Source: Agrobacterium fabrum
GTDB taxonomy: Bacteria; Pseudomonadota; Alphaproteobacteria; Rhizobiales; Rhizobiaceae
Assembly (NCBI GenBank): GCA_003241215.1
Contig: QFOL01000179.1
Coordinates: 1-8,016 of the forward strand
DNA: 8,016 nt
Reading direction: 5' to 3'
Shown here: positions 6,158 through 8,016 of the stretch, piece by piece
Numbering within the stretch: position 1 is the first letter of the stretch
Layout of the letters: each line of letters starts with the position of its first letter
The notes under the pieces: generated by a model
What the model was told of the DNA's origin: nothing
Database searches by the model: none
The model's input: only the letters and a program-made list of their open reading frames with translations
Program-made: the position numbers and the translations under genes

Positions 6158-7441
6158 CTATTTGCGCGTTCCGAACGTATAGCCGGTCTCGACGCTGCCC
6201 TTGCCGAACTTGTCGCGCAGCTTGTCCATCGCCGCTTCCGCCGCCGCCCGCCGCCCCGCCTGTTTGTCGACGAGATCGGGCGGATCGGCAAGGCCCGCAT
6301 CGCGCAGATCGCTGACGCCGATGCCGATGAGGCGGAACCTAGTGCCGTCTGTTTCCTTTTCCAGCAGCGAAAGGCCGGTGCGGAAAATCCGGTCGGCAAG
6401 CTGGGTGGGGTCGTCCAGTTTGCGGTTGCGGGTGCGGAGCTTGAAGTCGGCCGTCTTCATCTTCAGCACCACCGTCTGGCCGGCAATGCCGCTCTTCTTC
6501 AGCCGCCAGGCAACCTTTTCGGAAAGCGAGCGCAGGATCGGCACCAGATCCTCATGGCGGGAAATATCGTTGAAGAAGGTGGTTTCGGAAGAGACGCTTT
6601 TGACGGGGTCGTTATTGTGCACATGCCGCTCGTCAATGCCGCGCGAAAGCCGGAAGAGGCGTTGTCCCATCACGCCATAGCGGCGCATCAGCTCGCTTTC
6701 CTCCATCTCCTGCAGCTGCGCGATCATGCGGATACCGTCCGCCTCCAGCGTCGCCGCAAAGGCCTTGCCCACGCCCCAGATGGTCGTCACCGGCCGTGTC
6801 GCCAGAAAGGACAGCGCCTCGGTTTCGCCGATCACCGAAAAGCCGCGCGGTTTTTGCAGGTCGGACGCGACCTTGGCGAGAAACTTGCAGTAGGAAAGCC
6901 CGGCCGAAACGGTCACGCCCACTTCCTTTTCCACGCGCCGGGTGAATTTCGCCAGCACACGGGCCGGTGGATCGTGATGCAGCTTTTCGGTGCCGGAAAG
7001 ATCGAGAAACGCCTCGTCTATGGAAAGCGGCTGCACCAGCGGCGTCAATTCCTGCATCATCGCCCGGATTTCGCGCCCGACACGGCTGTATTTTTCCATA
7101 TCAGGCTTGATGACGATGGCGTCAGGACAGGCTTCCAGCGCCTTGAACATCGGCATGGCGGAACGAACACCCTGGATACGGGCGATATAACAGGCGGTGG
7201 AAACCACCCCGCGCTTGCCGCCGCCAACGATCACAGGCTTGTCTGCCAGTTCCGGATTGTCCCGTTTTTCAACGGAGGCATAAAAGGCGTCGCAGTCGAT
7301 ATGGGCGATGCTCAGATCGTAGAGTTCGGCGTGATAAACAAGGCGCGGGCTGCCACAGGCACGGCAACGCCTCAGCCCCTCTGGCTGGCCGGCCAGACAG
7401 TCGCGGCAAAAACCGGGATCATAGGGGTGCGACGTGGACAT
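6158..7441 (-). CDS. dinB: DNA polymerase IV (Y-family translesion polymerase) with N-terminal Cys4 extension
   Basis: Error-prone Y-family polymerase that bypasses lesions at stalled forks. It has 427 residues against about 350 in E. coli DinB, the excess being partly an N-terminal extension of about 40 residues. Catalytic acidic residues are visible: Asp49 in [12 protein letters not shown] and Asp142/Glu143 in SIDEAFLD; Tyr54 occupies the steric-gate position of E. coli Phe13. The thumb helix-hairpin-helix is at [15 protein letters not shown], with a little-finger domain after about residue 270. The extension carries C12-x2-C15-x10-C26-x2-C29, a zinc-ribbon-like Cys4 set that I recall in other rhizobial DinBs. 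The C-terminus ([10 protein letters not shown]) lacks a recognisable QLxLF-type clamp-binding peptide. The ATG has no good Shine-Dalgarno, but no other Met precedes the catalytic core. A near-consensus LexA box ends eight bases upstream, suggesting SOS control. DUF3572 lies 70 bases upstream on the same strand. Confidence 0.95.
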   Translation of the reverse strand: MSTSHPYDPGFCRDCLAGQPEGLRRCRACGSPRLVYHAELYDLSIAHIDCDAFYASVEKRDNPELADKPVIVGGGKRGVVSTACYIARIQGVRSAMPMFKALEACPDAIVIKPDMEKYSRVGREIRAMMQELTPLVQPLSIDEAFLDLSGTEKLHHDPPARVLAKFTRRVEKEVGVTVSAGLSYCKFLAKVASDLQKPRGFSVIGETEALSFLATRPVTTIWGVGKAFAATLEADGIRMIAQLQEMEESELMRRYGVMGQRLFRLSRGIDERHVHNNDPVKSVSSETTFFNDISRHEDLVPILRSLSEKVAWRLKKSGIAGQTVVLKMKTADFKLRTRNRKLDDPTQLADRIFRTGLSLLEKETDGTRFRLIGIGVSDLRDAGLADPPDLVDKQAGRRAAAEAAMDKLRDKFGKGSVETGYTFGTRK

Positions 7442-7448
7442 GAGCCGA

Positions 7449-7463
7449 AAACAAAACCAGAAC
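7449..7463 (-). promoter_or_regulatory. Near-consensus LexA box at dinB
   Basis: On the minus strand the sequence reads GTTC-N7-GTTT, one base off the alphaproteobacterial GTTC-N7-GTTC. In + orientation it is AAAC-AAAACCA-GAAC, sharing the AAAA-starting spacer with both boxes at 1000-1025. It ends eight bases before the dinB ATG and directly follows a candidate -10, so LexA bound here would block initiation or early elongation. dinB is a classical SOS gene in other bacteria, which supports the reading, but one half-site is imperfect. Confidence 0.55.
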
Positions 7464-7470
7464 GTTGCCG

Positions 7471-7499
7471 ACCATACTCCGGCCGTGACAACGGCTCAA
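7471..7499 (-). promoter_or_regulatory. Candidate dinB promoter
   Basis: Read on the minus strand, TTGAGC (7499-7494) and TATGGT (7476-7471) are separated by 17 bases, each matching the sigma-70 consensus at four of six positions. The predicted start near 7464 abuts the LexA-like box at 7449-7463 and gives a leader of about 20 bases. The match is weak; the placement relative to the operator is what makes it plausible. Confidence 0.3.
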
Positions 7500-7511
7500 G
7501 GGGCTCCCCCG

Positions 7512-7820
7512 TCAATACACGCCTGAATCCAGCCCTGGCCCGGAAAAATGATGCCATGCGGCCGCCACCGTTTCGGGCGAAGTATCGGTCGCAGCGCAAA
7601 ACGCCATGAGGTCCGGTTCATGGCTCATCAGGAAATCGGTAAGGCCCGCAAGAAAGCCGGGATCGTTGACGGCCTGCCGCAGCATGTTCGCCTGCAGCCC
7701 GCTCAGCGCCAGGAAACGCGCCAGCATGTCCGGTTCGTTCGCCAGCCAGCCAAGTATGGCGGCTGCCGTTTCTTGCGGATCCTGGCCGGCATTGCCTTTG
7801 TTTTTCGTATCGCGCAGCAT
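7512..7820 (-). CDS. DUF3572 family small protein of unknown function
   Basis: A 102-residue, mostly helical, soluble acidic protein without signal peptide or membrane segment. The pattern DPQETAAAILGWLANEPD, then RFLALSGL, DPGFLAGLTDFLMSHEP and a terminal ETVAAAW matches what I remember of the DUF3572 family, found in Rhizobiales and often encoded divergently from divK. No catalytic or metal-binding motif is visible, and no function should be assigned. The ATG is supported by GGGGA four bases upstream. It shares a 131-base intergenic region with divK. dinB follows after 70 bases on the same strand, with short GC-rich hairpins (GCCGT/ACGGC at 7482-7495, GGGG/CCCC near 7500-7509) between them but no T-tract, so partial co-transcription with dinB is possible. 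Confidence 0.85.
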   Translation of the reverse strand: MLRDTKNKGNAGQDPQETAAAILGWLANEPDMLARFLALSGLQANMLRQAVNDPGFLAGLTDFLMSHEPDLMAFCAATDTSPETVAAAWHHFSGPGLDSGVY

Positions 7821-7841
7821 TTTTTCCCCGAAGTTACCTAT

Positions 7842-7930
7842 TTTGAAACCAAATCCCTCTAGCCTTGCGCAACAAATGGACGATGGAATCGGTTCTCTGG
7901 CAACTTATATGTCTGGATGAAGGTTTCAAA
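7842..7930. repeat. 9-bp inverted repeat framing the DUF3572-divK divergent promoter region
   Basis: TTTGAAACC at 7842-7850 and GGTTTCAAA at 7922-7930 are perfect inverted copies 71 bases apart. Read in the direction of each gene, both are GGTTTCAAA ending exactly 21 bases before the start codon (DUF3572 ATG at 7820; divK ATG at 7952). This symmetry suggests a common operator or leader element serving both genes. The only promoter-like sequence noted between them is TTATAT (7905-7910) in the divK direction, without a matching -35; a TTGCGCAA palindrome lies at 7865-7872. Confidence 0.45.
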
Positions 7931-7951
7931 GCGAAACGGGGACTGCTCACC

Positions 7952-8016
7952 ATGCCCAAGCAGGTCATGATAGTCGAAGACAACGAGCTGAACATGAAGC
8001 TCTTTCGCGACCTGAT
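7952..8016 (+). CDS. divK: DivK, single-domain response regulator of cell-cycle control (5' part only)
   Basis: Only the first 21 codons and two bases are present; the gene runs off the right edge. The visible start MPKQVMIVEDNELNMKLF is the first beta strand, the conserved acidic pair (Glu9, Asp10) and the start of helix 1 of a receiver domain, and closely resembles DivK of rhizobia and Caulobacter. The phospho-accepting Asp expected near residue 53 is out of view. DivK passes signals from the PleC/DivJ kinases towards DivL-CckA and so to CtrA; in alphaproteobacteria it is often followed by pleD. A GGGGA motif (7938-7942) nine bases upstream serves as ribosome-binding site. The identity rests on a short N-terminus, but the match is distinctive. 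Confidence 0.85.
   Translation, partial: MPKQVMIVEDNELNMKLFRDL

Noticed and set aside
6104..7609. 501-codon open frame on the + strand across dinB
   Set aside because: It is antisense to dinB, whose catalytic motifs are unambiguous; its composition (many His, Arg, Ala) is that of a shadow frame.

Overview
The window looks like a chromosomal segment of a Rhizobiaceae alphaproteobacterium, most likely Agrobacterium or a close Rhizobium relative. This rests on the GC-rich coding bias, the character of the recognisable proteins (LolD, DnaE, a DinB with an N-terminal Cys4 extension, a DUF3572 protein divergent from DivK) and alphaproteobacterial-type LexA boxes (GAAC-N7-GAAC). The genus is inferred from memory of these families, not from a search. 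There are no mobile elements, CRISPR arrays, rRNA or tRNA genes; it is a core-genome region.

Layout, left to right. lolD (14-697, +) encodes the ATPase of the lipoprotein-release transporter; its usual partner lolC/E would lie just off the left edge. A non-coding stretch (698-1046) follows. It holds a run of hairpins ending in a strong intrinsic terminator (871-902), then a promoter overlaid by three GAAC half-sites in exact 11-bp register (1000-1025). That promoter drives a very small gene (1047-1133) for a 28-residue single-span membrane protein with a good ribosome-binding site. dnaE, the replicative polymerase alpha subunit, starts about 100 bp downstream (1238-4738, +). It converges on a secreted L,D-transpeptidase gene (4750-5988, -); the two stop codons sit in the two arms of one GAAA-capped hairpin. 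Next come dinB, DNA polymerase IV (6158-7441, -), with a hairpin just after its stop and a near-consensus LexA box just before its start, and a DUF3572 gene (7512-7820, -). The first 21 codons of divK (7952 to the right edge, +) are transcribed divergently.

The most interesting point is the tiny gene at 1047-1133. An SOS-controlled membrane peptide of this size recalls Caulobacter SidA (an SOS-induced division inhibitor) and E. coli TisB (an SOS-induced membrane toxin). It lies directly upstream of dnaE, with no clear terminator between them. With the putative LexA box at dinB, the window appears to carry two DNA-damage-response outputs, a possible division or membrane effector and a translesion polymerase, on either side of the replicative polymerase gene. 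A second regulatory curiosity is a perfect 9-bp inverted repeat placed exactly 21 bp from the start codons of both DUF3572 and divK.
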